The notes beneath the pieces were generated by a model that was not told where the DNA came from, did not search any database, and was given only the letters and a program-made list of their open reading frames with translations. DNA of 38,131 bases from Persephonella sp. (lineage in GTDB: Bacteria > Aquificota > Aquificia > Aquificales > Hydrogenothermaceae), in NCBI GenBank assembly GCA_027028005.1, contig JALVKE010000125.1, positions 1-38,131 of the forward strand, in the 5' to 3' direction. A program made the position numbers and the translations under genes. Shown here one piece after another: positions 9,073 to 18,263 of the stretch (positions within the stretch are counted from its first letter, which is position 1; each line of letters begins with the position of its first letter).

Positions 9073-9677
9073 TCTGTAGTTTCTTCAACAGCCTCTTCAG
9101 GAACTATTTCTTCAGTAACAGCTTCTACTTCTGGTTCTAGAACAACAGCAACAACTTCATCAGGATTTTCCATTATTTTTACACCTTCAGGAGGAGTAAT
9201 ATCTCTAACGTGTAAAACATCACCTATATCTAAGTGAGAAACATCCACTTCAATCTTTTCAGGTATTTTCCTAGGTACTGTTCTAATTGTTATGGTGTGA
9301 AGATGTTGTTCTAAGACACCTCCATACTCTAAACCTTTTGGAGTTCCTACTAACTCTATAGGAACATCAACATCTAATTCTACTCCAAATGTTACTTCAT
9401 AAAGATCAACATGTATAGGTTGATCTCCTAGATAGTTATACTGAATCTCTTTTAATATACAAACTCTAGGTTCCTCTTCACCTTCTATATGAAGGTCTAT
9501 AAGGAACATTCCCTTAGGTCTATCTGCTAAATCTTTCCAATAGATATACCCGTGGGCATTTTCTCTTCCTTTTCCATAAACTTCAAAAGGAATGTATCCT
9601 TTTTTCCTAAATTCTTTTACTTCACTTTTCTTTCCTATTGTTCTTGGAATAGCTTTCCATTCTATTCTCTGTATCAT
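9069..9677 (-). CDS. rplY: 50S ribosomal protein L25 / general stress protein Ctc
   Basis: EWKAIPRTIGKKSEVKEFRKKGYIPFEVYGKGREN; LKEIQYNYLGDQPIHVDLYEV; acidic tail; adjacent to pth and prs. Confidence 0.95.
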   Translation of the reverse strand: MIQRIEWKAIPRTIGKKSEVKEFRKKGYIPFEVYGKGRENAHGYIYWKDLADRPKGMFLIDLHIEGEEEPRVCILKEIQYNYLGDQPIHVDLYEVTFGVELDVDVPIELVGTPKGLEYGGVLEQHLHTITIRTVPRKIPEKIEVDVSHLDIGDVLHVRDITPPEGVKIMENPDEVVAVVLEPEVEAVTEEIVPEEAVEETTE

Positions 9678-9697
9678 TTTTTTCTTTTACCTCCTTT

Positions 9698-10633
9698 TTA
9701 CACAAACAGTGAGCTTACTGAACTTTCTATATTTATTCTTTTAATTGCTTCTCCAACAAGTTCTGCTACAGATAAAACTGTAAGTTTATCAAATTCTTTT
9801 CCACTTGTAGGTATTGTATCTGTAACAATAACTTCTTCTATTTCTGAATTTTTTAGTCTTTCAACGGCAGGTCCTGAGAAAACTGGATGGGTACATGCTG
9901 CAATAACAGATTTGGCACCTTTTTCTTTAAGCATATTTGCTGCTGCAACTATTGTTCCAGCTGTATCTATAATATCATCCACAATAATGGCATTTTTGCC
10001 TTCTATATCACCAATTACATCTAATGTCTCAACTACATTTGGAGCTGGTCTCTTTTTGTAAATTATAGCAAGACTAGCTCCTAATCTATTTGCTAGCATC
10101 CTTGCTCTTTCAACTCCTCCAGCGTCTGGAGATACTACAACCATATTCGGAATATTCTTCTGTCTTAAATAATCTAAGATTACAGGTAAAGCATATAGAT
10201 TATCTACAGGACAGTCAAAAAATCCCTGTATCTGAGCTGAGTGAAGATCTACTGTTAAAACTCTCTGTGCGCCTGCTTTTTGTATTATATCTGCTAAAAG
10301 CTTTGCAGATATAGGAACTCTTGGCTTATCTTTTCTGTCCTGTCTTGCATACGCATAGTACGGGATTACAGCTGTGATTCTATGAGTTGAAGATCTTTTT
10401 AGTGCATCTAAAATAAGAAGAAGTTCCATTATATTATCGTTTGCTGGATAGGATAAAGGCTGGATTACAAATACATCTGCACCTCGAACATTTTCTTTTA
10501 TCTGAACTCTAATTTCACCATCGGAAAATCTTGTAACTAAAGTGTCTACTAACGGTGTGTGGAGATACTCAGATATCTTCTGTGCGAACTCAGGGTTTGC
10601 ATTTCCAGTAATAAGCTTTAAATGCTTACTCAA
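9698..10633 (-). CDS. prs: Ribose-phosphate pyrophosphokinase
   Basis: LKLITGNANPEFAQKISEYLHTPL, RFSDGEIRVQIKENVRGADVFVIQPL, YYAYARQDRKDKPRVPISAKLLADI, AIIVDDIIDTAGTI. Confidence 0.98.
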   Translation of the reverse strand: MSKHLKLITGNANPEFAQKISEYLHTPLVDTLVTRFSDGEIRVQIKENVRGADVFVIQPLSYPANDNIMELLLILDALKRSSTHRITAVIPYYAYARQDRKDKPRVPISAKLLADIIQKAGAQRVLTVDLHSAQIQGFFDCPVDNLYALPVILDYLRQKNIPNMVVVSPDAGGVERARMLANRLGASLAIIYKKRPAPNVVETLDVIGDIEGKNAIIVDDIIDTAGTIVAAANMLKEKGAKSVIAACTHPVFSGPAVERLKNSEIEEVIVTDTIPTSGKEFDKLTVLSVAELVGEAIKRINIESSVSSLFV

Positions 10634-10676
10634 AAATATTCCTCCAGCCTGATTTATTGGGATTTTAAAGATTTAA

Positions 10677-10752
10677 TGGCTGGGGAGGCAGGACTCGAAC
10701 CTGCGACACCCGGTTCCAAAGACCGGTGTTCTGCCAGCTGAACTACTCCCCA
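10677..10752 (-). tRNA. tRNA-Gln (anticodon UUG), CCA encoded
   Basis: Reverse complement TGGGGAGTAGTTCAGCTGGCAGAACACCGGTCTTTGGAACCGGGTGTCGCAGGTTCGAGTCCTGCCTCCCCAGCCA; 7-bp acceptor stem TGGGGAG/CTCCCCA; anticodon loop CTTTGGA; GTTCGAGTC T-arm. Confidence 0.96.
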
Positions 10753-10760
10753 GTGTATGT

Positions 10761-11585
10761 TTATTTAAGATATGTTTTAATTAATCGCCATCCTTTTGTT
10801 TTACAAATAACTTCTACCTTTTGGTCTGGTTCTCCAAAAGCAAAAACGCTACTTCCACTACCACTAATAAAAGGTTTATACCCTAAGTATTCTAACGTAT
10901 TTACTATCTCTTTTACAACAGGGTATTTCTCTTCAACAATTTTTCCTAACATATTCTCCATGTTGTTAAGAAATTCATCAACATTCCCTAACAGGCTATC
11001 TATTATAGGGATTTCCTCTTTTTTTGTCAAGTCTTTTTCTGTTACTCCTTGGTATATTTCTTCTGTTGAAACAGGCATATTAGGATATATAATAAAAACT
11101 TCCTTGTTTAATCTTTCTTCAAAAAATGTTAATTTTTCTCCTATACCTTCAGCTTTAGCAAAACCTCCTTTTAAGAAAAAAGGAACATCAGCTCCTACTG
11201 TTGATGCAAGTTGAAATAGCTCCTCTTCATTCAGAGGATTCCCTTCCATTTCATTAACTGCCTTTAGAACAGCTGCAGCATTAGAACTTCCTCCTCCTAA
11301 ACCACCACCTACAGGTATGTTTTTCTCTATATAGACTCTATAATTTGGTTCTATTCCTGTCCACTCTTCAAACTTTTTTAAAGCTTTATACACAATATTT
11401 TCCTCTCCTTGAGGTACCATCGGAGAAGTTGTTTCAACTGTTAGCTTTGGAGCTTTGCTAATGGTTATTCTATCTGATAAATCTAATGTATGGAAATATG
11501 TAAGAATTTCGTGATATCCATCTAATCTTTTATTAAGAACCCAAAGACCTAAATTTATTTTTGCCGGAGAATAGATAGTTTTCAT
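10761..11585 (-). CDS. ispE: 4-diphosphocytidyl-2-C-methyl-D-erythritol kinase
   Basis: SPAKINLGLWVLNKRLDGYHEILTYFHTLDL; IPVGGGLGGGSSNAAAVL; FISGSGSSVFAF. Confidence 0.97.
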   Translation of the reverse strand: MKTIYSPAKINLGLWVLNKRLDGYHEILTYFHTLDLSDRITISKAPKLTVETTSPMVPQGEENIVYKALKKFEEWTGIEPNYRVYIEKNIPVGGGLGGGSSNAAAVLKAVNEMEGNPLNEEELFQLASTVGADVPFFLKGGFAKAEGIGEKLTFFEERLNKEVFIIYPNMPVSTEEIYQGVTEKDLTKKEEIPIIDSLLGNVDEFLNNMENMLGKIVEEKYPVVKEIVNTLEYLGYKPFISGSGSSVFAFGEPDQKVEVICKTKGWRLIKTYLK

Positions 11586-11653
11586 AGAGCACCTCCTATT
11601 AATATAAGAAAACTATAAATAATATAAAACTTTTTCTTAATAAATCATTGGTT

Positions 11654-11662
11654 TGTTATAAT
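11654..11662 (+). promoter_or_regulatory. Extended -10 promoter element for pgk
   Basis: TGTTATAAT about 37 bp upstream of the likely pgk ATG (11699); -35 not obvious. Confidence 0.5.
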
Positions 11663-11698
11663 TTTCAGTATCGTTTAATAATGATAAAAGGAGAGGCC

Positions 11699-12895
11699 AT
11701 GTTTAACGGATATATGACTCTTGAAGATGTAGATGTTACAGCCAAAAGAGTTTTTGTCAGGACAGACTACAACGTTCCTTTAGATGAACATGGAAATATT
11801 GTTGATGATACTAGAATTAGAGAAACAATACCTACTATAAATTATCTTTTAGACAGAAATGCAAAAATAATTTTAGCTTCTCATCTTGGAAGACCTAAAG
11901 GAAAGAGAGATCCAAAGTATTCTCTTTTCCCTGTAGCTAAAAGATTAGAAAGACTACTAGGTAGAGAGGTAAAATTTCTCCCTGATTGTATAGGTCCTGC
12001 TGTTGAAGAAGCAGTTTTTTCAATGAAAGAAGGAGATATTATTCTTCTTGAAAATCTTAGATTTCATCCTGGTGAGGAAAAAAATGATCCAGAATTTGCT
12101 AAAGCTTTAGCTAAATTAGCTGAAATCTATGTGATAGATGCATTTGGAACATGTCATAGAAAGCATGCATCTGTATATGGAATAAAAGATTTTATTCAAC
12201 CTGTTGTTATGGGATTTTTATTGGAGAGAGAGCTTAAATACTTTGAAAAAGCTCTTGTAAATCCACAGAGACCTGTTGTTGCATTTATAGGAGGAGCAAA
12301 AGTTTCATCAAAACTTGGAGTTATAAAACATCTTTTAGATAAAGTTGACAAGATATTTATTGGCGGAGCTATGGCTTTTACATTTATAAAAGCTCAAGGT
12401 TATGATGTTGGATCTTCTCTAGTTGAAGAAGATATGTTTGATGAAGCTTTATCTATTATAGATAAAGCTAAGAAGAAAGGTGTTAAGTTTTATCTTCCAG
12501 TAGATTTTATTTGTGGTCAAGCTATATCAGAGCAAACGCCTGTAATAGAAGTAGCATGGCAGGAAATACCAAAAGGATGGATGGGGCTAGATATTGGACA
12601 TGCATCTGTTATTCTTATAAGAGAGATACTAAAAGATGCCCAAACAATAGTTTGGAATGGACCTATGGGTGTTTTTGAAATAGATAAGTTCAAAATGGGA
12701 ACTTTTGAACTTGCCCATGCAATTGCTGAAAGTCCCGCTCTCTCCATAGCAGGTGGTGGAGATACAGATTATGCTATTCATAAAGCAGGAGTTGTAGATA
12801 AGATAAGTTATATCTCAACTGGTGGTGGAGCATTCCTTGAGCTCCTAGAAGGAAAACAACTTCCTTGTCTTGAAGCCATAACAAAAGTTAAATAA
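11699..12895 (+). CDS. pgk: Phosphoglycerate kinase (ORF track start at 11648; the ATG at 11699 with AAGGAGAGG is preferred)
   Basis: KRVFVRTDYNVPLDEHGNIVDDTRIRETIPTI; LASHLGRPKGKRDPKYSL; VWNGPMGVFE; STGGGAFLELLEGK. Confidence 0.97.
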   Translation: MFNGYMTLEDVDVTAKRVFVRTDYNVPLDEHGNIVDDTRIRETIPTINYLLDRNAKIILASHLGRPKGKRDPKYSLFPVAKRLERLLGREVKFLPDCIGPAVEEAVFSMKEGDIILLENLRFHPGEEKNDPEFAKALAKLAEIYVIDAFGTCHRKHASVYGIKDFIQPVVMGFLLERELKYFEKALVNPQRPVVAFIGGAKVSSKLGVIKHLLDKVDKIFIGGAMAFTFIKAQGYDVGSSLVEEDMFDEALSIIDKAKKKGVKFYLPVDFICGQAISEQTPVIEVAWQEIPKGWMGLDIGHASVILIREILKDAQTIVWNGPMGVFEIDKFKMGTFELAHAIAESPALSIAGGGDTDYAIHKAGVVDKISYISTGGGAFLELLEGKQLPCLEAITKVK

Positions 12896-12905
12896 GGAGT
12901 ATTTT

Positions 12906-13691
12906 ATGGATATAGACACACTTGTTCAAACAGCTAAAGAAGCGGCTGTCCTTGGAGGTTCTATCTTAAAAGAGAATTTTAAAAAGATAAAAAAAGAAGA
13001 TGTTGAGTATAAAGCGAAAAAAGATTTTGTCACATATGTTGATAAGACCTCAGAGGAAAGAATAAGAAATTTTATCCTCTCTGTTTATCCTGATCATGGG
13101 TTTTTAGGAGAAGAAGAGGGAGTTATAGGTAATAAAAACAGTGAATATTTATGGATCGTTGATCCTTTAGATGGAACAAAAAATTATATAAATGGATTTG
13201 AGATTTTTGCTGTTTCTGTTGCCCTTAAAAAAGGAGAAGAAATTATTGCTGGTTCTATATATATACCTATGCTTGATAAGCTCTATTGGGCAGGTAAAGG
13301 AAAAGGTGCCTACTTAAACGGAGAAAATATATCTGTTTCAAACAGACCAAAAGAAATGGCTATTATTGCTACAGGATTTCCTTTTAGATATGTTGAAGAT
13401 ATAGATAGATATTTAAAAGCTTTTAGAGAAGCAATGATTAGATTTTCAGCTGTAAGAAGACCTGGAGCTGCAGCTGTTGACCTTGCTATGACAGCTGAGG
13501 GAGTTTTTGATGGATTTTTTGAGATGAAACTTTCTGTATGGGATATAGCAGCAGGTTCTCTTCTTGTTGAAGAGGCAGGGGGCGTATTTACAAACTTCCA
13601 CGGTGAAAAAAAACTTGATGGAAATGTTATTGCAGGTGGGAAAGATATATATATAGAACTAAAAGATATTGTACAGAAAACCCTTCTTTGA
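12906..13691 (+). CDS. suhB: Inositol monophosphatase family protein (SuhB-like)
   Basis: LGEEEGVIGNKNSEYLWIVDPLDGTKNYINGFEIFAVSVAL; KLSVWDIAAGSLLVEEAGG. Confidence 0.93.
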   Translation: MDIDTLVQTAKEAAVLGGSILKENFKKIKKEDVEYKAKKDFVTYVDKTSEERIRNFILSVYPDHGFLGEEEGVIGNKNSEYLWIVDPLDGTKNYINGFEIFAVSVALKKGEEIIAGSIYIPMLDKLYWAGKGKGAYLNGENISVSNRPKEMAIIATGFPFRYVEDIDRYLKAFREAMIRFSAVRRPGAAAVDLAMTAEGVFDGFFEMKLSVWDIAAGSLLVEEAGGVFTNFHGEKKLDGNVIAGGKDIYIELKDIVQKTLL

Positions 13692-13699
13692 GGTGAAAA

Positions 13700-14395
13700 A
13701 TGATTTTAAAGAAAGATAGACCTTTAATAGCTCTTCCTGTTGATGATAAAAATCTTGAAGAAACTTTAAAAACTGTAAAAGAAAAACCTGTTGATATTAT
13801 AGAGCTAAGAATAGACCAGTTTGAGAGATTTGATATAGATTACATATTAGAAAAAGTAAAACTTGTAAAAGATTACGGATTTACACTGCTCTCAACAGTT
13901 AGGTCAAAAGAAGAAGGTGGTGCTGACCTCTCAGATGAAGAGAGATTAAAGATCTTTCAAGAGGTTATTCCTGATTCAGACATTGTTGATATAGAGCTTC
14001 TATCAGAAAATATTAACAAAGAAGTTATAGAAATAGCTAAAAAGGAAGGAAAACTTTCTCTTGTTTCTTATCATGATTTTGAAAAAACTCCTTCAGAAGA
14101 TGAGATACAGTCAATAATAGATAAAGGAGCTTCTCTATCTGCTGATATTATAAAGTATGCCTTTTTTGTAAAGAATACTGAGGATGTAGGAAGAATCTTA
14201 TCTGTTACCTATAAAAATAGAGACAAAAACCTTGTAGCTATAGGTATGGGAGAGTTAGGAAAATTAACTAGAGTGGCAGGATTTTTCTTTGGTTCTTTAA
14301 TCTCTTACACATTTATAGGAAAGTCATTTGCACCAGGACAGATAGATGTAGATAAGCTTGTAGAAGAAATGAGATTTTATGGATTAAAAATATAG
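13700..14395 (+). CDS. aroD: Type I 3-dehydroquinate dehydratase
   Basis: IIELRIDQFERFD; LLSTVRSKEEGG; LVSYHDFEKTPS; IIKYAFFVKN; AIGMGELGKLTRVAGFFFGSLISYTFIGKSFAPGQI. Confidence 0.95.
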   Translation: MILKKDRPLIALPVDDKNLEETLKTVKEKPVDIIELRIDQFERFDIDYILEKVKLVKDYGFTLLSTVRSKEEGGADLSDEERLKIFQEVIPDSDIVDIELLSENINKEVIEIAKKEGKLSLVSYHDFEKTPSEDEIQSIIDKGASLSADIIKYAFFVKNTEDVGRILSVTYKNRDKNLVAIGMGELGKLTRVAGFFFGSLISYTFIGKSFAPGQIDVDKLVEEMRFYGLKI

Positions 14396-14458
14396 AAAAT
14401 TAATAACTCTTAATTAAATTTATATTAATACCCTTGAGGGCAGTTTAAGGAGTTTTAA

Positions 14459-14809
14459 ATGGAACACTTAACAAAAGAACAGATAGAAGAGTTAAAGCAG
14501 ATGCTTTTAGAATGGAAGAAGCAGCTTTTAAAAGAATCTCAGGATTCAATGGGGGAAGCTTTATCTTACGAAGGAGGAGATGAGATAGATAGGGCTGATA
14601 CAGAGGCCGGTAGACTTGTTATGCTAAGAAACCTAGACAGAGATAGAAAAGTTTTAAAGAGAATAGAGATAACATTAAGAAAGATAGAGTATGGAACATA
14701 TGGCATATGTGAGATGTGTGGAGCTGAAATTCCATATGAGAGATTAAAAGCAAGACCAATAGCTAAACTATGTATAAAATGTAAAGAGATTGAAGAGGAA
14801 AACGAATAA
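14459..14809 (+). CDS. dksA: TraR/DksA-family C4 zinc-finger transcription factor
   Basis: GGDEIDRADTEAGRLVML; YGTYGICEMCGAEIPYERLKARPIAKLCIKCKE. Confidence 0.92.
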   Translation: MEHLTKEQIEELKQMLLEWKKQLLKESQDSMGEALSYEGGDEIDRADTEAGRLVMLRNLDRDRKVLKRIEITLRKIEYGTYGICEMCGAEIPYERLKARPIAKLCIKCKEIEEENE

Positions 14810-15122
14810 ATACTTTGCAGTAAAAAAAGCTTCCCTTTTTTTACCTGCTTTTTTTATATGGATTGCTGTTTATGCAATAGTTGACTATATGTTTAAAACA
14901 TTTCATATAGAGGATAAGGTCTTTTTTCCACTGGACTATGGTTATGATTTTTCTTTAAAAACTGTCGTTTCTTTTGTTTTGCAGGTTCCTGTTTTGACTG
15001 TTTTTCTTTTTAAGTTTTCTAAAGATACCTTTATATTCTCTTTTTTTAGAGCTTTTTTTGTAAGTGTTTTTTTATATATATTTTTGTATATACTTCTCAC
15101 AGGTTTATACTTGAGGATATAG
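14790..15122 (+). CDS. Small hypothetical membrane protein (about 110 aa, 3 hydrophobic segments)
   Basis: TTG start overlapping the dksA end; hydrophobic stretches ASLFLPAFFIWIAVYAIVDYMF, TVVSFVLQVPVLTVFLF, FRAFFVSVFLYIFLYILLTGLYL; stop abuts the next gene's ATG. Confidence 0.65.
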   Translation: MKRKTNKYFAVKKASLFLPAFFIWIAVYAIVDYMFKTFHIEDKVFFPLDYGYDFSLKTVVSFVLQVPVLTVFLFKFSKDTFIFSFFRAFFVSVFLYIFLYILLTGLYLRI

Positions 15123-15123
15123 G

Positions 15124-15648
15124 ATGAAAATTCTTCTTACAGGAAGACCAGGTATAGGAAAAACAACTGTTGTAAAAAAAGTTGTTGAAAAGTTAGGAGA
15201 TAAAGCAGTAGGCTTTTGGACTGAGGATATAAGAGATAAACAAAATAAAAGAACAGGTTTTAAAATTGTAACCACTGAAGGAACAGAAGCTATACTGGCA
15301 AGTAAATATCTTTTTGAAACACCGTATAAAGTAGGCTCTTACTATGTTGATGTGGAAACCTTTGAAAAGGTTGTTATTCCTATTTTGGAGAAAGCTTTAA
15401 AAGAGGATAAAGTTGTTGTGATAGATGAGATTGGGAAGATGGAGCTTTTCTCAAAGAAATTTATATCTCTCGTGGAAGAGATATTTGAAAAAAAGAGTAA
15501 AATACTGGCAACAGTTCCTATAAAAGATGTCCATCCATTTGTTAAAAAACTGAAGGAAAGAACAGATGTTCTTTTAATTGAAGTGACATTGAGTAACAGA
15601 AACTTTCTACCTGAAAAAATCATAAAACTATTGGAAGATCAGGTTTAA
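15124..15648 (+). CDS. THEP1-family nucleoside-triphosphatase
   Basis: MKILLTGRPGIGKTTVVKKVVEKL (P-loop); VGFWTEDIRDKQNKRTGFKIVT; VVVIDEIGKMELFS (Walker B). Confidence 0.93.
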   Translation: MKILLTGRPGIGKTTVVKKVVEKLGDKAVGFWTEDIRDKQNKRTGFKIVTTEGTEAILASKYLFETPYKVGSYYVDVETFEKVVIPILEKALKEDKVVVIDEIGKMELFSKKFISLVEEIFEKKSKILATVPIKDVHPFVKKLKERTDVLLIEVTLSNRNFLPEKIIKLLEDQV

Positions 15649-15681
15649 AATTTTCTAACAACAATATTTTAGAGGGAAAGA

Positions 15682-17256
15682 ATGGAAAAAAAAGTTTTTA
15701 TTTATGATACAACACTAAGAGACGGAACACAGGCAGAGGGAGTAAGTGTATCTGTTGAAGATAAGTTAAGAATAACTGAAAAACTTGATGATTTTGGTGT
15801 TCATTATATAGAGGGTGGGTGGCCAGGTTCTAATCCAAAAGATGATGAGTATTTTAAAGAAGTAAAAAAACTTCCTCTAAAAAATGCAAAAATTGCAGCA
15901 TTTGGTTCCACAAGAAGAGCATATCTTGCTGTAGATGAAGACCCTCTTATTCAAAACCTTATAAAAGCAGAAACTCCTGTTATAACAATATTTGGAAAAG
16001 CATGGGATATGCACGTAACAGAAGCTTTAAAAACATCTTTAGATAAAAATCTTGAGATGGTTTTTGATACTGTCTCTTACTTGAAAAAGAATACAGATGA
16101 AGTTGTTTTTATTGGAGAGCATTTTTTTGATGGATATAAATCTAATCCTGATTATGCTTATGCTGTTTTAAAGACTGCCCAGGAAGCAGGGGCTGATTTT
16201 ATTGTTTTAGCTGATACAAACGGTGGGACGCTTCCAAATGAGATAGAGAAGATAATAAAAGAGATTAAAGAAAGAGGAATAACAGGAAATCTAGGTATTC
16301 ATGCCCATAATGACAGTGATACAGCAGTATGGAACTCAATAGTTGCTGTTTTAAATGGAGCTGTTCAGGTTCATGGAACTATTAACGGATTTGGGGAGAG
16401 ATGTGGTAATGCTAATCTTTGTTCAATAATACCTAATCTTACCCTTAAGCTAGGGTATGAAACTGTTCCAAGAGAAAATCTAAAGAAACTTAAAGAGATC
16501 TCAAACTTTGTTGCTGATATTGTTAATCTCCCTGTTCCTAAAAATATGCCTTATGTTGGAGATAGTGCATTTGCTCACAAAGGAGGAGTTCATGCTTCTG
16601 CTGTTCTCAAAAATCCAAAGTTATACGAACATATTAATCCTGAAGAGGTTGGAAATAGAAGAAAAATACTTGTATCAGACTTAGCAGGAAAGTCAAACAT
16701 CATATATAAAGCTAAAGAATTAGGTATAGAGATTGATGAAAAAGATCCGAGAATAACAGAACTTGTTAAGGAGATAAAAAGATTAGAAAGCATAGGATAT
16801 CACTTTGAAGCTGCAGAAGCTTCTTTAGAACTTCTTATTAGAAAACATCTTGGTCTTTTAAAGAAATATTTTGATTTAGATGCTTACAGGGTTTTAATAG
16901 CTAGAAGATACACAGATAAAGAACCTGTATCTGAAGCTACAGTTAGAATAAAGATAGATAATCATTACGAGCATACAGCTTCTTTAGGGTATGGTCCTGT
17001 TAATGCTTTAGATAGGGCACTAAAAAAAGCTCTTGTAGGTATATATCCTTCTTTAGCTGAAGTAGAACTTATAGACTACAAGGTAAGAATAGTAAATGAA
17101 AGCGCAGGAACAGCAGCTAAGATAAGAGTTTTAGTGGAAAGTAGAGATAAAGATAGAAGATGGGGAACCGTTGGTGTTTCTGATAACGTTATAGAAGCAT
17201 CGTGGCAGGCTGTTGTTGATAGCTTTATATATAAACTTGTCAAAGACGGAGTTTAA
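15682..17256 (+). CDS. cimA: (R)-citramalate synthase
   Basis: [86 protein letters not shown]-terminal LeuA-dimer-like domain. Confidence 0.95.
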   Translation: MEKKVFIYDTTLRDGTQAEGVSVSVEDKLRITEKLDDFGVHYIEGGWPGSNPKDDEYFKEVKKLPLKNAKIAAFGSTRRAYLAVDEDPLIQNLIKAETPVITIFGKAWDMHVTEALKTSLDKNLEMVFDTVSYLKKNTDEVVFIGEHFFDGYKSNPDYAYAVLKTAQEAGADFIVLADTNGGTLPNEIEKIIKEIKERGITGNLGIHAHNDSDTAVWNSIVAVLNGAVQVHGTINGFGERCGNANLCSIIPNLTLKLGYETVPRENLKKLKEISNFVADIVNLPVPKNMPYVGDSAFAHKGGVHASAVLKNPKLYEHINPEEVGNRRKILVSDLAGKSNIIYKAKELGIEIDEKDPRITELVKEIKRLESIGYHFEAAEASLELLIRKHLGLLKKYFDLDAYRVLIARRYTDKEPVSEATVRIKIDNHYEHTASLGYGPVNALDRALKKALVGIYPSLAEVELIDYKVRIVNESAGTAAKIRVLVESRDKDRRWGTVGVSDNVIEASWQAVVDSFIYKLVKDGV

Positions 17257-17289
17257 TCTATAAATTATTAATATCTATATATCTTTCTA

Positions 17290-17313
17290 AAAGGCCTTCA
17301 AAGGCCTTTTTTT
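17290..17313 (+). terminator. Rho-independent terminator after cimA
   Basis: AAAGGCC-TTCAAA-GGCCTTT followed by TTTTATTTT; the next gene's RBS (AGGAGG) begins immediately downstream. Confidence 0.88.
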
Positions 17314-17329
17314 ATTTTAGGAGGAAAAA

Positions 17330-18193
17330 ATGAAAAAAATTGGATGGATAGGTTTAGGACATATGGGACTTCCTATGGCAAGAAATCTGAAAAATGCAGG
17401 TTATGATGTGCATGTGTGGAATAGAGATATAGAGAAAGCTGAAAAAAGCGGTCTTCCATATAAAGAATCTCTAGAGGAGTTGATAAAAGAGAAAGATATA
17501 ATCATAACAATGTTGTTTGATTCAAAATCTGTGGAAGAAGTGTATAAAAAGATCTTTGATACCTGCAAAAATATTGAAAAAAAAGTTTTTATAGATATGA
17601 CAACTATCCATCCAGATACGGCGAAGTGGCTTGCTGAAGAGATTATAAAAAGAGGAGGAAGCTTTTTAGAGGCACCAGTTTTAGGAAGTGTTATTCCAGC
17701 AGAAAAAGGAGAACTCACTATCGTTGTAAGTGGTGATGAGGATGTGTATGAAGCTCATCTTGATATATTTCAGGTTCTTGGAAAAGCAATCTTTTATATG
17801 GGGAATTATGGTAATGCCTCTACAATGAAGCTTATTAATAACACTGTTTTAGGTGGATTTATGGCAATCCTTGCAGAAGCTTTCGCTTTTGCAAAGAAGG
17901 CAGGTATAGATACTAAACTTGCCTTAGATATTTTATCAAATGGTGCTGGACAGTCATTAGTTTTAAATGCAAAGAAAGAAAAACTTCTTAAAGAGGATTA
18001 TTCAACACACTTTTCTGTAGATCTGATCCATAAAGATCTAACGTATGCTTTAGATATAGCCCAAAAGAAAAAATATCCAACTATCTTAACAGCTAATACT
18101 AGAGAGCTTTTTAATTCAGCAAGAGCCCACGGTCTTTCCGATAAAGATTTTTGCGCTATCTTAGAGGTATTTAAAAAACTTTCAAACATGTAA
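17330..18193 (+). CDS. 3-hydroxyisobutyrate dehydrogenase-family NAD(P)-dependent oxidoreductase
   Basis: IGWIGLGHMGLPMARNLKNAGYDVHVWNRD; FIDMTTIHPDTAKWLAEE; FLEAPVLGSVIPAEKGELTIVVSG; KLINNTVLGG. Confidence 0.93.
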   Translation: MKKIGWIGLGHMGLPMARNLKNAGYDVHVWNRDIEKAEKSGLPYKESLEELIKEKDIIITMLFDSKSVEEVYKKIFDTCKNIEKKVFIDMTTIHPDTAKWLAEEIIKRGGSFLEAPVLGSVIPAEKGELTIVVSGDEDVYEAHLDIFQVLGKAIFYMGNYGNASTMKLINNTVLGGFMAILAEAFAFAKKAGIDTKLALDILSNGAGQSLVLNAKKEKLLKEDYSTHFSVDLIHKDLTYALDIAQKKKYPTILTANTRELFNSARAHGLSDKDFCAILEVFKKLSNM

Positions 18194-18224
18194 GTATATA
18201 GATTTATTGATATTTTTTTCGTAA

Positions 18225-18241
18225 ACTATTTAATAAATAGT
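18225..18241. promoter_or_regulatory. 17-nt palindrome ACTATTTA-A-TAAATAGT upstream of murB (candidate operator)
   Basis: Direct reading; only palindrome in the short gap before the murB-ddl-fts block, near a possible TTGATA -35 at 18207. Confidence 0.45.
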
Positions 18242-18263
18242 ATATTAAAAGTGGGCTTCCTAT

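Noticed and set aside
11648-11698. 17-aa N-terminal extension of pgk
   Set aside because: Extension MVCYNFQYRLIMIKGEA covers the promoter -10 and the RBS; the ATG at 11699 fits PGK N-termini.
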